From NCBI GenBank assembly GCA_003134995.1, contig PLDC01000025.1:56848-120847 (forward strand): DNA of 64,000 nucleotides. Reading direction: 5' to 3'. The stretch comes from Acidobacteriaceae bacterium. Lineage in GTDB: Bacteria; Acidobacteriota; Terriglobia; Terriglobales; Acidobacteriaceae. A program made the position numbers and the translations under genes. The notes under the pieces are model-generated. The model did no database searches. It worked only from the letters and a program-made list of their open reading frames with translations, and had not been told where the DNA came from. Below, in pieces: positions 35,681 through 45,547 of this stretch. The stretch's first letter is position 1, and each line of letters opens with the position of its first letter.

Positions 35681-37594
35681 CTACTTCACTAAAGAAGAAT
35701 CTTTTTCGACGTAGGCGTCATGCACCACGGGCTGGCGGATCTGGCGTGTGCTCTCCGGCTGAAAGACATATTCCGGCACAATCCGCTTGATCCCCGCGCG
35801 AATCGGTGCGGCGCCGTCGATCGTCATGGAGGCTCGAAGCTGGTCAAGTTGAAGGCGCAACTCGTTCCAGTCTTTGATGGGCGCGCTGGTTCGCTTAATC
35901 TTCTTGAATGCCGTGGAGATTACCTGTTCATTTTTGTAGAAAAGTTCTTCATGGAGTTTTTCGCCTTCGCGCAACCCCGTGAACTGAATTTCCACATCGG
36001 GTTCGAACTTTCCAGAAAGCCGTATCAGGGTGCGAGCCAGATCCAAGATGCGCACGGGTTCACCCATATCCAGCACCAGGATGTCGCGATGATCTCCGAT
36101 AGCAAATGCCTGCAAGACTAGCGTCACGGCCTCGCGCGTCGTCATGAAAAAGCGGGTCATCTCAGGATGAGTGACGGTTAACGGTTCATTCTTGTGCAGC
36201 TGTTCCTTCAGCACCGGGATGACACTGCCGCTCGACCCCAGAACATTTCCGAATCGCACGGACACACATCGCATCCTGTTTGGCGGACGGGAGGAGAGCA
36301 CCAATTCGCAGATTCGTTTGGTCGCGCCCATGACGTTGGTTGGATTCACAGCCTTGTCGGATGAAATCAACACGAAATTTCCGCATCCGGATTCTTCCGC
36401 CAAATCCAACAACCCCACAAGGCCGAGCACGTTGTTCTTGACCGCCTCCTGAACGTTCGATTCCATCAGAGGCACATGCTTGTAAGCCGCGGCGTGAAAG
36501 ATGATGTCCGGCGAAAACTCGGAGAAGAGCTTCCGAATCCTTTCCATATCGGTGATATCGACCACACAAATTGCGACTCGAGTGCCATTCGCAGGTTTAT
36601 CGAGATCCCGGCGAAGAAAAAACAACCCTGTTTCGCTTTGATCGAAGCACACCAGAGTGGCGGGGTTGCACTCGAGCAGTTGGCGGCATAGCTCAGACCC
36701 GATCGAGCCAGCCGCTCCGGTCACAACCACCGTTCGGCCGCTTATTTCGTTTCGTACCGACTCCAGGTTAATCTGAATGGGATCGCGCCCCAGCAGATCT
36801 TCGAAACGGACTTCGCGCAGCTGACTGACGATCACCTCGCCCGCGATGATGTCCTTGAGCGCTGGAACGGTTTTGAAACTGATATGTTCGCGATTGCAAA
36901 TATTCACAAATCTGCGCATCTGAGCGCCGGTGGCCGAGGGAACGGCAATCAGCACCTCGTCCGCCGATTGGGACGACAGCACGCCCGGCAGTTCATCCAC
37001 GGTGCCGAGCACCGCGACATTGTTAATGCGCACTCCACGCTTCGAAGGATCATCATCCAGGCAGCCCACAGCTTCATACCCGCTTCCCGGCAGCCGGATT
37101 TCCTGCAGGACCGATTGCGCCGCAGATCCTGCTCCAATCAGAATCACTCGCTTACAAGTAGAGACATCTGCACGCATCGAGCCGGCCAACACACGGGTGA
37201 GCAGGCGCACACCCGCGAGCAATCCCGTTGTCAGCATCGCCTCCAACACGTAAACCGCCCGAGGCAGGGATTCGCCAACGAAGAGGTAGCGCGTGGAAAG
37301 CAGGAAGAGGACCGATCCTGTTCCAACAGCCTTGATGATGTCGATACCGTCGCCAATCCCTGCGTACTTCCACCATCCGCGGAATAAACCGAACGATGCC
37401 ATGCCCGCGAGCCGGGCGAGAACCAACAAGGGGAGCGCGGAAAGCAGAATGCGGCGATCCGGCAATGTGAAGTCGAACCTCAGCAACCACGCCAGGAGAA
37501 GCGAGCATGCCACCAGGCAGGCTTGAAATATAGCGATGAACCATGGTCTACGTCGCAACAACAGATGCGACATTTTGTCGTGGATCGTGCGCAT
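35681..37594 (-). CDS. Membrane-bound nucleotide-sugar 4,6-dehydratase (FlaA1/CapD/WbpM family)
   Basis: A 637-residue protein with AAAGGA upstream of ATG 37594. Four transmembrane helices lie at residues about 15-125. A first Rossmann-like CoA-binding domain follows (RVILIGAGSAAQSVL), then the catalytic SDR domain with TGAAGSIGSELCRQLL. In SSDKAVNPTNVMGATKR the usual SDR catalytic Tyr is Met, as in the long WbpM/PglF-type enzymes. It likely converts UDP-GlcNAc to a 4-keto-6-deoxy sugar, the substrate for the DegT aminotransferase two genes upstream, on the cytoplasmic face of the inner membrane. Confidence 0.92.
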   Translation of the reverse strand: MRTIHDKMSHLLLRRRPWFIAIFQACLVACSLLLAWLLRFDFTLPDRRILLSALPLLVLARLAGMASFGLFRGWWKYAGIGDGIDIIKAVGTGSVLFLLSTRYLFVGESLPRAVYVLEAMLTTGLLAGVRLLTRVLAGSMRADVSTCKRVILIGAGSAAQSVLQEIRLPGSGYEAVGCLDDDPSKRGVRINNVAVLGTVDELPGVLSSQSADEVLIAVPSATGAQMRRFVNICNREHISFKTVPALKDIIAGEVIVSQLREVRFEDLLGRDPIQINLESVRNEISGRTVVVTGAAGSIGSELCRQLLECNPATLVCFDQSETGLFFLRRDLDKPANGTRVAICVVDITDMERIRKLFSEFSPDIIFHAAAYKHVPLMESNVQEAVKNNVLGLVGLLDLAEESGCGNFVLISSDKAVNPTNVMGATKRICELVLSSRPPNRMRCVSVRFGNVLGSSGSVIPVLKEQLHKNEPLTVTHPEMTRFFMTTREAVTLVLQAFAIGDHRDILVLDMGEPVRILDLARTLIRLSGKFEPDVEIQFTGLREGEKLHEELFYKNEQVISTAFKKIKRTSAPIKDWNELRLQLDQLRASMTIDGAAPIRAGIKRIVPEYVFQPESTRQIRQPVVHDAYVEKDSSLVK

Positions 37595-37684
37595 GAACTG
37601 TCCTTTCGTTCTGTGTCGTGAATTGGCGGCGATGTAACTCGGGAACGATCTGGAATGAAATATTGGCGGTGGACCGCTTGCCGC

Positions 37685-38398
37685 TTATGAACTGGACTCG
37701 CGACCCTGGTGACGAGCGTTCCTTGCCGTCAGACCCTCAGTCGCGGATTTCGCTCCTTCAGGAATCTTCCTCATGAATGTTCCTGATATCGAGCGGGCTC
37801 TGCGAGGGAACAATGTTTCCAGCACGATGCGGATGTCGGAGAAGAAATTCCGTTGTTTCTGGTATTCCAGCGAGATTCTCAATTTATCGGGCAGGATTTG
37901 CGAAATATACTGCTCTTCGATCTGTTCAGCGTGAAACCGCTCCTCTTCGTTGCGATAGGAGATCGAAGCTGGATCGGTAATTCCTGGCGGTTCCTGAAGA
38001 AGGACGGAATAGTCGGCGCGAAACAAGTACACATAGCGTTCGACTTCCGGTCTGGGGCCAACAAGTTGCATTTCTCCCTTCATCACATTGAACAGCTGCG
38101 GCAACTCATCGAGTTTGTACTTTCGAAGAAAGCGCCCGACCCGCGTGAGCCGGGAGTCCGCTGGCGCGGTCAGCAGACTGGACCGATCTGCCCCCGGAGC
38201 CATGCTGCGGAATTTCACCAACTTGAATAAGCGGAAATCTTTTCCCACCCGAGCCTGTGAATAGAAAACTGCCTCTCCATCATCGAGTTTGATGGCAAGC
38301 GCAATCAGCACCAGCAGAGGCGATAGCAAGATCAGCCCGACGGCCGCGGCGACGACGTCGAACGCATACCTCGCAGAGTGTCTTGTTATCGTGCTCAC
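37685..38398 (-). CDS. Initiating sugar-phosphate transferase (bacterial sugar transferase family)
   Basis: A 237-residue monotopic phosphoglycosyltransferase starting at a GTG. An N-terminal membrane helix (FDVVAAAVGLILLSPLLVLIALAI) is followed by KLVKFRSM, the DELPQLFNVMKGEMQLVGPRP block and PGITDPASISYRNEEERF, all typical of the PF02397 family. It transfers a sugar-1-phosphate to undecaprenyl phosphate to start the repeat unit. The C-terminal 40 residues are basic and probably disordered. The neighbouring dehydratase and aminotransferase suggest a 4-amino-6-deoxy-HexNAc as first sugar, which is inference. Confidence 0.92.
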   Translation of the reverse strand: MSTITRHSARYAFDVVAAAVGLILLSPLLVLIALAIKLDDGEAVFYSQARVGKDFRLFKLVKFRSMAPGADRSSLLTAPADSRLTRVGRFLRKYKLDELPQLFNVMKGEMQLVGPRPEVERYVYLFRADYSVLLQEPPGITDPASISYRNEEERFHAEQIEEQYISQILPDKLRISLEYQKQRNFFSDIRIVLETLFPRRARSISGTFMRKIPEGAKSATEGLTARNARHQGRESSS

Positions 38399-38435
38399 GT
38401 CCTGTGCGGAAAAAAATTCTCTTGAAGGTGAAGCC

Positions 38436-39671
38436 TTAAGGCGCCACGGCGCGCAGCTGTAGCGCTGGTCTTGCCTTTCGCATGTGCCTCTGCACCACGC
38501 CGGCGACGGCTTCGATCACCTCATCGGCATCCTGATCGGTCATCCGCGGCGACAAGGGCAGAGATACCACTCGCTGATATTCCCGGTTGGCGACAGGGAA
38601 GTCTTCCGGCCGGTACCGGTATTTGTCGCGATAGTAAGCATGCAGATGAATCGGAATGAAATGCACCGAGCAGCCGATCTTGCGCTCATGCAATTCGGAG
38701 ATGAATTGATTCCGTGTAAGTTCCAGTTGCTCCAGATCCAATCGAAGCACATAGAGATGCCAGGCATGATCTACGTCGTCGCGCTCGGTCGGTTCGCATA
38801 ATTCCGGGTGGCTGCGAAACGCGCTGTTGTAGCGCTCAACAATCCGGCGACGGCGGGCGTGGAAGCCAGGCAATTTGCGGAGCTGGTGCAATCCCAGCGC
38901 CGCCTGCATGTCGGTCAAGTTGTACTTGTATCCCGGGCGAACCACTTCGTAGTGCCACGATCCCTCCGATCCATATCGCTTCCAGGCATCGCGGTTCATG
39001 CCGTGAAGTCCCCACAAGCGGGCTTCTTCGAGCAAATCGCGAGGTGCGACCAGCATGCCGCCTTCGGCCGTCGTCAGGTTCTTGGTGGCGTAGAAAGAAA
39101 AACAGGTCAGCAGTGGAACCTTTGCCGAAGCCGCCATCGACCCGATCATTCGTCCCCTGTATCGAGCAGGCAAAGAGTGCGCCGCGTCCTCGATCACGGC
39201 TAACTTGTACTCGGCGGCAATTTCGAGAATGGCGTCGAGGTCACAAGGATGGCCGTAAAGGTGAACCGGCATGATCGCTTTCACGTGCACGCCTAAATTC
39301 TTCTGCGCGGCTTCGATCGCGTTGCGAAGTTTTCTCGGATCCAAATTGAGTGTGTCCTCTTCAACATCCACTAACACTGGCCGGGCGCCGACATGTTCGA
39401 TCACATGCACGCCAGAGCAGAATGTAAGGGGCGTCGTGATTACAGCATCTCCGGGGCCGATTCCGAGTGCGAGCAACGAGAGGTGCAGGGCTGCGGTGCA
39501 GGAGCTGACCGCGAAGGCCTCGGGAGCGCCGATGAAAGCGGCGAACTCCTGCTCGAACCGCTTCACTTTGGGCCCGGTCGTGATCCAATCCGAGCGCAGC
39601 GTGTCGACGACTTCGGCAATCTCTTCTTCGCCGATCAGCGGCGGAGAAAACGGCAGGAACGTTTCTCTCAC
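38436..39671 (-). CDS. DegT/DnrJ/EryC1/StrS-family sugar aminotransferase
   Basis: A 411-residue PLP enzyme. The lysine forming the internal aldimine is Lys197 in FSFYATKNLTTAEGG. VIEDAAHSL (about 159-167) supplies the Asp contacting the PLP pyridine, and VSSCTAALHLSLLALG binds the phosphate. It aminates a 4-keto-6-deoxy nucleotide sugar, probably the product of the nearby FlaA1/WbpM-like dehydratase. It is in the cytoplasm and cotranscribed with the surrounding polysaccharide genes. Confidence 0.92.
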   Translation of the reverse strand: MRETFLPFSPPLIGEEEIAEVVDTLRSDWITTGPKVKRFEQEFAAFIGAPEAFAVSSCTAALHLSLLALGIGPGDAVITTPLTFCSGVHVIEHVGARPVLVDVEEDTLNLDPRKLRNAIEAAQKNLGVHVKAIMPVHLYGHPCDLDAILEIAAEYKLAVIEDAAHSLPARYRGRMIGSMAASAKVPLLTCFSFYATKNLTTAEGGMLVAPRDLLEEARLWGLHGMNRDAWKRYGSEGSWHYEVVRPGYKYNLTDMQAALGLHQLRKLPGFHARRRRIVERYNSAFRSHPELCEPTERDDVDHAWHLYVLRLDLEQLELTRNQFISELHERKIGCSVHFIPIHLHAYYRDKYRYRPEDFPVANREYQRVVSLPLSPRMTDQDADEVIEAVAGVVQRHMRKARPALQLRAVAP

Positions 39672-39764
39672 TTATCGTTCTCCATTTGGATTAGACGTTG
39701 GCTGTTACTTGAGACGCACAGCTCGACAGACCGCGGCGAATTGACGAATGCCGGCGCTCAAGCG

Positions 39765-40649
39765 TTAGGCAATCTTTGTGGCCGCAACGAGGAATCGCGG
39801 GCCGAGAAAGATGTCTGCGCCCGACGCACGGTGCAGCAGCGACGATGCCAGAGAATAGGCCCGCATGGCAAAGTCTCGTGGCAAGTGCGCCTGCCGGTTT
39901 CCAGGGAGCGGACGCATGTCTTCGACCTGGAACCCGGATCGCTGCAGCAGTATCGCCACCGATTTGGGGGTGAAATAAAAGAGATGATCGCTGCTCTGCA
40001 GAAGCGGTCGCCGGCTGCCGCTTACCAGCCTGCCGAGAGCCTTCGAGGTACGCCAGATGCGAGCGGTAGCCAAAGGCAGTTCGAGTAACAGCATGCCGTC
40101 CGGCCTTAGAACGCGGTGGACTTCAGCTAATTCCCGATGAGGTTCCGGGAAGTAATAAAAAGCGTCCAAAACGCTGACGACATCGAAGGAATTCTCGGCG
40201 AAACGCGCTGAGTGAATATCTCCGCGAAAAATTCGCACTCCCCTCGCGGCAGCCTTTTGCGCAGAGGCCGAAGCAAGCTCCAATCCCCAGGCATCCCACC
40301 CGGGGTTTCGCAGAAAGCGAGCGAGGAACAGGCCCGTGGCACAGCCCACGTCGAGAATCGTTCCGCGCTGCCGCTTTTGCTGAATATAATCCGCAACCCG
40401 GGAGAGCACGTTCTCTCGATTCAATTCAAACTTGCCTTCCAGCTCTTTCTCAGCCGTGTCAGCCGTCTGGAAATGTGCCAACAACTCGGCGGGAGATGGC
40501 TGAGGAAACAGATAACGTCCCCCGCAGTGAAGACATTTTCTGAGGAATTTGCCGTTGAATTCGGCAAGGTTTCGCTGTCCCGTTTCCAGGCACAAGGGAC
40601 AACTCAGGGTTTCGGCGGCGGTTGGGACGGGCTCTGCTAAGGAGTTCAC
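39765..40649 (-). CDS. Class I SAM-dependent methyltransferase with N-terminal zinc ribbon
   Basis: A 294-residue protein. An N-terminal two-knuckle zinc ribbon (CPLC...CLHCGGRYLFP) precedes a Rossmann methyltransferase domain with motif I TILDVGCATGLFLARF and the motif containing FDVVSVLDAFYYFPEPHREL. The C-terminal part contains FYFTPKSVAILLQRSGF. Such zinc-ribbon methyltransferases are common in polysaccharide loci and probably methylate a sugar. Thirteen bp separate it from the upstream glycosyltransferase, so it belongs to the operon. Confidence 0.88.
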   Translation of the reverse strand: MNSLAEPVPTAAETLSCPLCLETGQRNLAEFNGKFLRKCLHCGGRYLFPQPSPAELLAHFQTADTAEKELEGKFELNRENVLSRVADYIQQKRQRGTILDVGCATGLFLARFLRNPGWDAWGLELASASAQKAAARGVRIFRGDIHSARFAENSFDVVSVLDAFYYFPEPHRELAEVHRVLRPDGMLLLELPLATARIWRTSKALGRLVSGSRRPLLQSSDHLFYFTPKSVAILLQRSGFQVEDMRPLPGNRQAHLPRDFAMRAYSLASSLLHRASGADIFLGPRFLVAATKIA

Positions 40650-40662
40650 GCTGATCGAGACC

Positions 40663-41814
40663 TCATTTGTAGGCGACCACGCTATGGCCGCGAAGGCACC
40701 GGACTAGGCCGAGGAAAAATCCCAGGTTTGCCAGGCAAAATGCGAAGGGATATCCAAAGATGCGCGCGCACGCCCGCTTGCGCGATTGGCGCCAGCCCAC
40801 GGCTGCCGCCACATAAAAACAACTCTGCAGGAGGAAGACGAACAGCTCTATCCGTCCTCTTGCCGCCAGCAGAAGGCTCATCACGAACGTCGCCGCCAGA
40901 AAGAATGGCGTCATCCACCGGAGAAACTTGTGGGAGACGAGTCCCCACGCGGTTCCGGGATAGCGCAGGAAATTCAGCAAGCCGGGGCGGCTCAGGATGC
41001 CCGTCCAATTGCGCGCCGTCATGCGCACCCGGGCGCGGAGTTCGCCGCCGATGGAGTTCGGCATCCCGTCAAACACCACAATGCGCGCATCCTGCAGCAC
41101 TTTGAATCCCTGCAAGCGCACATCGAGCGGGAGAACGCAATCGTCGCCGTACTGAGGAGGAATCGGACGAAACAGAGTGCGGCGCATGGCCAATGCCGCG
41201 CCGCTGGCCGTGGCTAGAATTCCAAGATCCGATTCCCACTGCCGCAAGGTCAACTCAAAGCGCCAGTACGCTCCCTGGCCTTTCGAAACTGCGCCGTCTC
41301 CCCTGCTAAAGTGAACCGTGGGCGCAACCATGCCGACTCGAGGATCGGCGAAGTCTTCCCCGATCTGCCGCAGCAGGGTTGCTCGCGTGGTGGTTTCCGT
41401 GTCCGTGAACAAAAGGATTTCACCTCGCGCCTCCGCCGCGGCCAGATTTTGAACGCCGCTCTTGCCGGCCCGGCTCGCGCTTTTCACCAGTCGGACGCGC
41501 GCATACCGCCGGGCAAATTCTTCGACGATGGCCTCCGTGCGATCGGTAGAGCCGTCGGAGGCAACCAGAATCTCCACCTGGTCTGCCGGATACTCGAGCG
41601 CCAGGCAGTCCTCGATCTTCGCGGCGATGCGCGCTTCTTCATTGTAGGCCGCGACGATAACGGAGAAGTCCGGCTGGCATTTTTCTCTCGCGGGCGGCAT
41701 TCCGGAGATCCGCCTCAAAGTCCACAGCATTGCCGGATACCCCAGCCAGGTGTAGGCGAGTGCGGCGAATGCGGCCAATAGAATTATCGTTTCCCAGCGC
41801 AATGATCCTCCCAT
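40663..41814 (-). CDS. Family 2 glycosyltransferase with C-terminal membrane helices
   Basis: A 383-residue protein. An N-terminal helix is followed by a GT-A fold: FSVIVAAYNEEARI, LVASDGSTDRTEAIVE, and the DxD-like TDTETTTRATLLRQ. The acceptor-site acidic DDCVLPLDVRLQG and RARVRMTARNW resemble processive-type GT2 enzymes. Three hydrophobic helices follow at about residues 300-375. It likely adds a sugar to the lipid-linked repeat unit at the inner membrane. The start lies 3 bp after the stop of the preceding GT2 gene. Confidence 0.9.
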   Translation of the reverse strand: MGGSLRWETIILLAAFAALAYTWLGYPAMLWTLRRISGMPPAREKCQPDFSVIVAAYNEEARIAAKIEDCLALEYPADQVEILVASDGSTDRTEAIVEEFARRYARVRLVKSASRAGKSGVQNLAAAEARGEILLFTDTETTTRATLLRQIGEDFADPRVGMVAPTVHFSRGDGAVSKGQGAYWRFELTLRQWESDLGILATASGAALAMRRTLFRPIPPQYGDDCVLPLDVRLQGFKVLQDARIVVFDGMPNSIGGELRARVRMTARNWTGILSRPGLLNFLRYPGTAWGLVSHKFLRWMTPFFLAATFVMSLLLAARGRIELFVFLLQSCFYVAAAVGWRQSRKRACARIFGYPFAFCLANLGFFLGLVRCLRGHSVVAYK

Positions 41815-41817
41815 GCC

Positions 41818-42729
41818 TCAATCTTGAGCAGAAGTGTCCGCCGGCGCAATTGCAGCGTTGCCCGGCGGCGGCGATGACTTTACAGGTTTAGGCTCCAGGA
41901 AATACTTGCGCAGCGCGTAGTTGAAACCCCGCCTGCCATACTCAAACGTTGTCCGATTGCACATTCGGCCGGTCACTTGATGTGCGTTATGCCATACCTG
42001 CAAGCCGGGATCGTGGACCACACGCAACTGCAATTGCCTGCAGATCTCAGCCACGGAAAATTCCTCCGCATACAGAAAAAAACCGTCGTCAATGTAGCCG
42101 CCCGCCTCGAAATAGGATTGGCTGAAGATGAGGAAGGCGCCATGCGGCGCGTACACGTCTGTGCGCGTGGCCGCAAGGGACATTGGGCGCCAGAAATTCA
42201 GACGATGGCGGGCGGTCCGCACGTAGGGTGAGAGCCATTGCTTGAACCACATCAGGTAGTAATTCGACTGCCAGAACTGGCAGCGCAGCAATTTGAACCG
42301 TGACGGCCTGGTCCGCATAAAGGGATTGCAATCGATGCCTGTAGGCCGCGCAATAATTGCTGGGGCGATGACTTGCGCGCAAGCGGTGTCGCGCTGCCTA
42401 AGTTTCGCCAGAAATTGCGGGTCATCGAAAACGATATCGTTATTGCAGATAACGACCCAGTCCGGTTTCTGCGCTCGCGCCAGATATTGCTGAAGCGCCC
42501 ATTGAGCCGCCCCAAAATAACCGCGGTTCCCCTCTGACTCCAGCAATTCGACGTTGGCGAATTCGCCGATGAGCGGCTGCAGTTTCTCGGCGGAGCCGTC
42601 TTGCGAGCCATTTTCCACTACGATGAGATGCGGCTCATCCCAGCCGTCCAGTTCCGATGCGCTCTTGAGAAAGCGTTCGGTGGCATCCGCACCCTTGTAG
42701 TTGACCGTGATGATAAGTATGTCGGACAT
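41818..42729 (-). CDS. Family 2 glycosyltransferase (rhamnosyltransferase-like)
   Basis: A 303-residue cytoplasmic GT-A enzyme without membrane helices. Motifs are ILIITVNYKGADATERFL, LIVVENGSQDGSAEKL, RGYFGAAQWAL and CNNDIVFDD, which carries the nucleotide-binding acidic pair, then FLYAEEFSVAEICRQL. This resembles WbbL-type rhamnosyltransferases, but the sugar is not predictable. It sits between Wzy and the second GT2 in the operon. Confidence 0.9.
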   Translation of the reverse strand: MSDILIITVNYKGADATERFLKSASELDGWDEPHLIVVENGSQDGSAEKLQPLIGEFANVELLESEGNRGYFGAAQWALQQYLARAQKPDWVVICNNDIVFDDPQFLAKLRQRDTACAQVIAPAIIARPTGIDCNPFMRTRPSRFKLLRCQFWQSNYYLMWFKQWLSPYVRTARHRLNFWRPMSLAATRTDVYAPHGAFLIFSQSYFEAGGYIDDGFFLYAEEFSVAEICRQLQLRVVHDPGLQVWHNAHQVTGRMCNRTTFEYGRRGFNYALRKYFLEPKPVKSSPPPGNAAIAPADTSAQD

Positions 42730-42744
42730 GGGATGGCCGGTGCG

Positions 42745-44103
42745 TTAGCGCGTTCGCTCCGGGAATGAGAAACGGATTGGATTTCCGTTTCTGCCTCGCA
42801 GCACGAACCAGGCTACAACCCAGGCGAAAATCGGTGAATTGAAGCCAAAGAAGCACAGGAGGGGACTGAAGAGTGCAACGGCATAGTAAGCCGATAGACC
42901 GAGCACCGCGGCCAGATGCAAGGAGCGCTGGCAATAATTTCGTCCTCCGAGAAATCCCCAGAGTCCGGAAAATAGGAATGCTCCCAACAGGGTGAAGTCC
43001 TGGACAAGGCCTCTGAAGATGGTGAAAATGTTCGTGCCTTCGAGTCCAACCGTCGGAGCCGAATCGGTGTAAGTTCCAAGCGTTCGTTGGCGAATGCCGA
43101 GCAACGCGTACGGCCCGGGGAAGGTGAGAGCGCCCCAGTGCACGGAATCGCGCTGGTCGCGGTCGAACCATTCCGCGAAAGCCGCCGGCATGCCAAACAT
43201 GTAGTTCCGGATCTGGCCGCTGTTAAACTCCAGAGACAAATCCCTGGCATCCGAAGCGTCCTTGGCGCCGCGCAGGGAGTTGACGCCCGCGAACAGCATC
43301 AGTAATGCCAGGGCACCCGCGCCGAGCAGCAACCCGGACTTCAAGTTAAAGAATCCGCGGCGAGTCCCAGGGCAGCACGCACGCGCCGACCAGCACCCGC
43401 CGAGCCAGCACACCCCGGCGACCAGAAACGCCGCTCGACCGCCAGAAAGAGCGGTCAACAGCAGGCCCGGCAAAAGCGACGCTATCGCAATCGACTTGTC
43501 GCGAACGTTTCTGGACAAGGGAAACAGTATGCCGCCCACCAGCGCCGGGGGATAAACCCAAATCGCCGCGATTCGCAGAGGCCATGGATCGAGGAACCCG
43601 TCATAGCGCAGCAGTGTCCACCTTGCAGCCATTTGAACCAGAGATAGGAAGCTGAACGACTGGCGAAACAAATCCAGGCTATACAGCGCGAAATAGACTA
43701 GCGCGGCTGTGGCTCCCAGCGTTAGCAAGGCGCAGGCAGGCAGGGCACGGAGTCTGGTGACGCGCTCGAGTTGTGCTCTTTCGGCGAGCGTTGCTTGGTT
43801 TGATTCTGCCTTGGGCTGTTCTTCCGACCCTTCTTCTTCGTCAGCATGGTTTCCCTGAATCTCTCCCAGCATGCTGCCCAGTTGAACGGCGGCAACCAGA
43901 GATACCAGGGCCCACATCCCCAGCCCGGGAACGCGATGGTCGACAGCCAGAAGCGATGCCACAACAAAGCAAAACCAGTACATTCCAAAAAACGCGCTAG
44001 GCACAAACCAGCTTCTGACTCGAGTCCGGCAGTAAAGTGTCAGCCCGAGCAACAGGAAAACCGGCACCCATGCCGAGCCAAAGAGCTCTAACGCCGCCGA
44101 CAT
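42745..44103 (-). CDS. O-antigen/exopolysaccharide polymerase (Wzy-like)
   Basis: A 452-residue protein with about ten to twelve hydrophobic segments and a large periplasmic loop near residues 285-345 (SLEFNSGQIRNYMFGMPAAF...). Low sequence conservation, topology and position between Wzx and the glycosyltransferases identify it as the repeat-unit polymerase. A charged cytoplasmic insert rich in Glu/Lys lies at about residues 85-115 (EEEGSEEQPKAESNQ). It would polymerise undecaprenyl-linked repeats at the periplasmic face. Confidence 0.8.
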   Translation of the reverse strand: MSAALELFGSAWVPVFLLLGLTLYCRTRVRSWFVPSAFFGMYWFCFVVASLLAVDHRVPGLGMWALVSLVAAVQLGSMLGEIQGNHADEEEGSEEQPKAESNQATLAERAQLERVTRLRALPACALLTLGATAALVYFALYSLDLFRQSFSFLSLVQMAARWTLLRYDGFLDPWPLRIAAIWVYPPALVGGILFPLSRNVRDKSIAIASLLPGLLLTALSGGRAAFLVAGVCWLGGCWSARACCPGTRRGFFNLKSGLLLGAGALALLMLFAGVNSLRGAKDASDARDLSLEFNSGQIRNYMFGMPAAFAEWFDRDQRDSVHWGALTFPGPYALLGIRQRTLGTYTDSAPTVGLEGTNIFTIFRGLVQDFTLLGAFLFSGLWGFLGGRNYCQRSLHLAAVLGLSAYYAVALFSPLLCFFGFNSPIFAWVVAWFVLRGRNGNPIRFSFPERTR

Positions 44104-44137
44104 TGACCGTCCCTCCCAAGTAGTTCGACGATGAAAG

Positions 44138-45496
44138 TCATAGCGATGACGCCACTGGGCTCGGGACCGGCTGTTGCAGGGACATGCGGCCGTACAGCGC
44201 CACGAAAGCGATGTAGGCGAGTGCTCCCGAAACGAATACGTAGACGACGGCCTTCACGCCATAGCGCGGAACCAATAGGTAATTGCCCGCGGATTCGATG
44301 AGCACGACAACTAACATTCCGTAAAGCATGGTCTTGGTGCGTTGCATGATCTCGAGCGGTTTGTGCACGAGAAGCGCAATCTGCCAGAGAAATCCCCCCA
44401 GCATCAACAGAGGTAAGAGCGATGACGAGACAGGATGCCCCGGCCCGAGAGCCAGCTTTGTGAGCGGAACGGAAAACAGGATGCCGATGATCTCAACCGG
44501 AATGAACATCAGAACCTGCATCCGAATGGCATGTCCGATCATGCGCCGCGCTGCCGAAAAGTCGCCCAGATTCCAATAGCGCATGATTCGCGGGTGTGCG
44601 GCCTGCAGAACGGGAGACGCGAACAGCGAGAAGGAGCGCACGGCGAGTTCGTAAAGGGATGCATAAATGCCTGCCTGGGCATATCCGGCATATCTTTGAA
44701 TGGCCGACCGCCCCACCACGGGGAGCGCCTGACACAGCATCAACCAAAGCCCAACCGCCCAGCCGAAACGCCACAGCTGGCCGAGAATACTCCTGGCTTC
44801 GGAGCCTGCGCCAACCTCGGAGGGCCCGGCTCTCAACAGCGCGGGCGAGCGGCCATTGCTGAACAACAAAGGCAGCAGATATCCGAGGGCCAGTCCCAGA
44901 ATTACGAGGGGGAAAGCTCGGTGACCGAGCGCCCCGATCAGGCAGACGGGGAAAACAAACCCTGCCACAGAGCGGAGAGCCTCATTTCTCAGAACCGCCC
45001 GGGGTCTCAATTGTGCCTGCATGCGCGTTAGAGAAACCATGTAGATCAGTTGCACGGCGCAGTACGCTTCCACAACGACCCATACGCCTGGGCGGTAGCG
45101 CAACACACCCAGGATTGGGAGAAGAACCAGACCGAGCGCCAATACTGCCAGGGCGGTGCCCAGTGTGACGGCCCGTGCGAATGCGGATTCAGACTCGGGT
45201 GCTGCTTCCGATGCGGGGTGAAACCGCAAGATGCCCTGTTGGAGCCAGCCCGAGCCCGCTCCGCCCAGCGCCATCAAAACCGGCAGAATCACGTAGAGGC
45301 GGCCGTATTCCTCAATCCCAATCAAACGCACAAATACGGGAACGGATACGAGGCCGAAAATGCCGGGAACCACTTTGCTCATTAGATAACCGAGCGAATC
45401 CCGGATCAGCGGGGCGTGGCCGGCCAGTAGTTCCTTTTCGCCGGCGAAGAATGGTTGAATCGCAACGCCGCCTTCGGGTTCGGTTTGGCTGATCAT
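44138..45496 (-). CDS. Lipid-linked oligosaccharide flippase (Wzx/MATE-type)
   Basis: A 452-residue MOP-superfamily membrane protein with about twelve to fourteen helices. The N-terminal signature LGYLMSKVVPGIFGLVSVPVF with RLIGIEEYGRLYV is characteristic of polysaccharide flippases. It moves the completed undecaprenyl-diphosphate repeat unit to the periplasmic side. It lies directly upstream of Wzy in the transcript. Confidence 0.9.
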   Translation of the reverse strand: MISQTEPEGGVAIQPFFAGEKELLAGHAPLIRDSLGYLMSKVVPGIFGLVSVPVFVRLIGIEEYGRLYVILPVLMALGGAGSGWLQQGILRFHPASEAAPESESAFARAVTLGTALAVLALGLVLLPILGVLRYRPGVWVVVEAYCAVQLIYMVSLTRMQAQLRPRAVLRNEALRSVAGFVFPVCLIGALGHRAFPLVILGLALGYLLPLLFSNGRSPALLRAGPSEVGAGSEARSILGQLWRFGWAVGLWLMLCQALPVVGRSAIQRYAGYAQAGIYASLYELAVRSFSLFASPVLQAAHPRIMRYWNLGDFSAARRMIGHAIRMQVLMFIPVEIIGILFSVPLTKLALGPGHPVSSSLLPLLMLGGFLWQIALLVHKPLEIMQRTKTMLYGMLVVVLIESAGNYLLVPRYGVKAVVYVFVSGALAYIAFVALYGRMSLQQPVPSPVASSL

Positions 45497-45547
45497 GAAT
45501 TGTGGATTGTGATTTTGCCGCGTCGCAGAAACTCTAATCGTGATTGA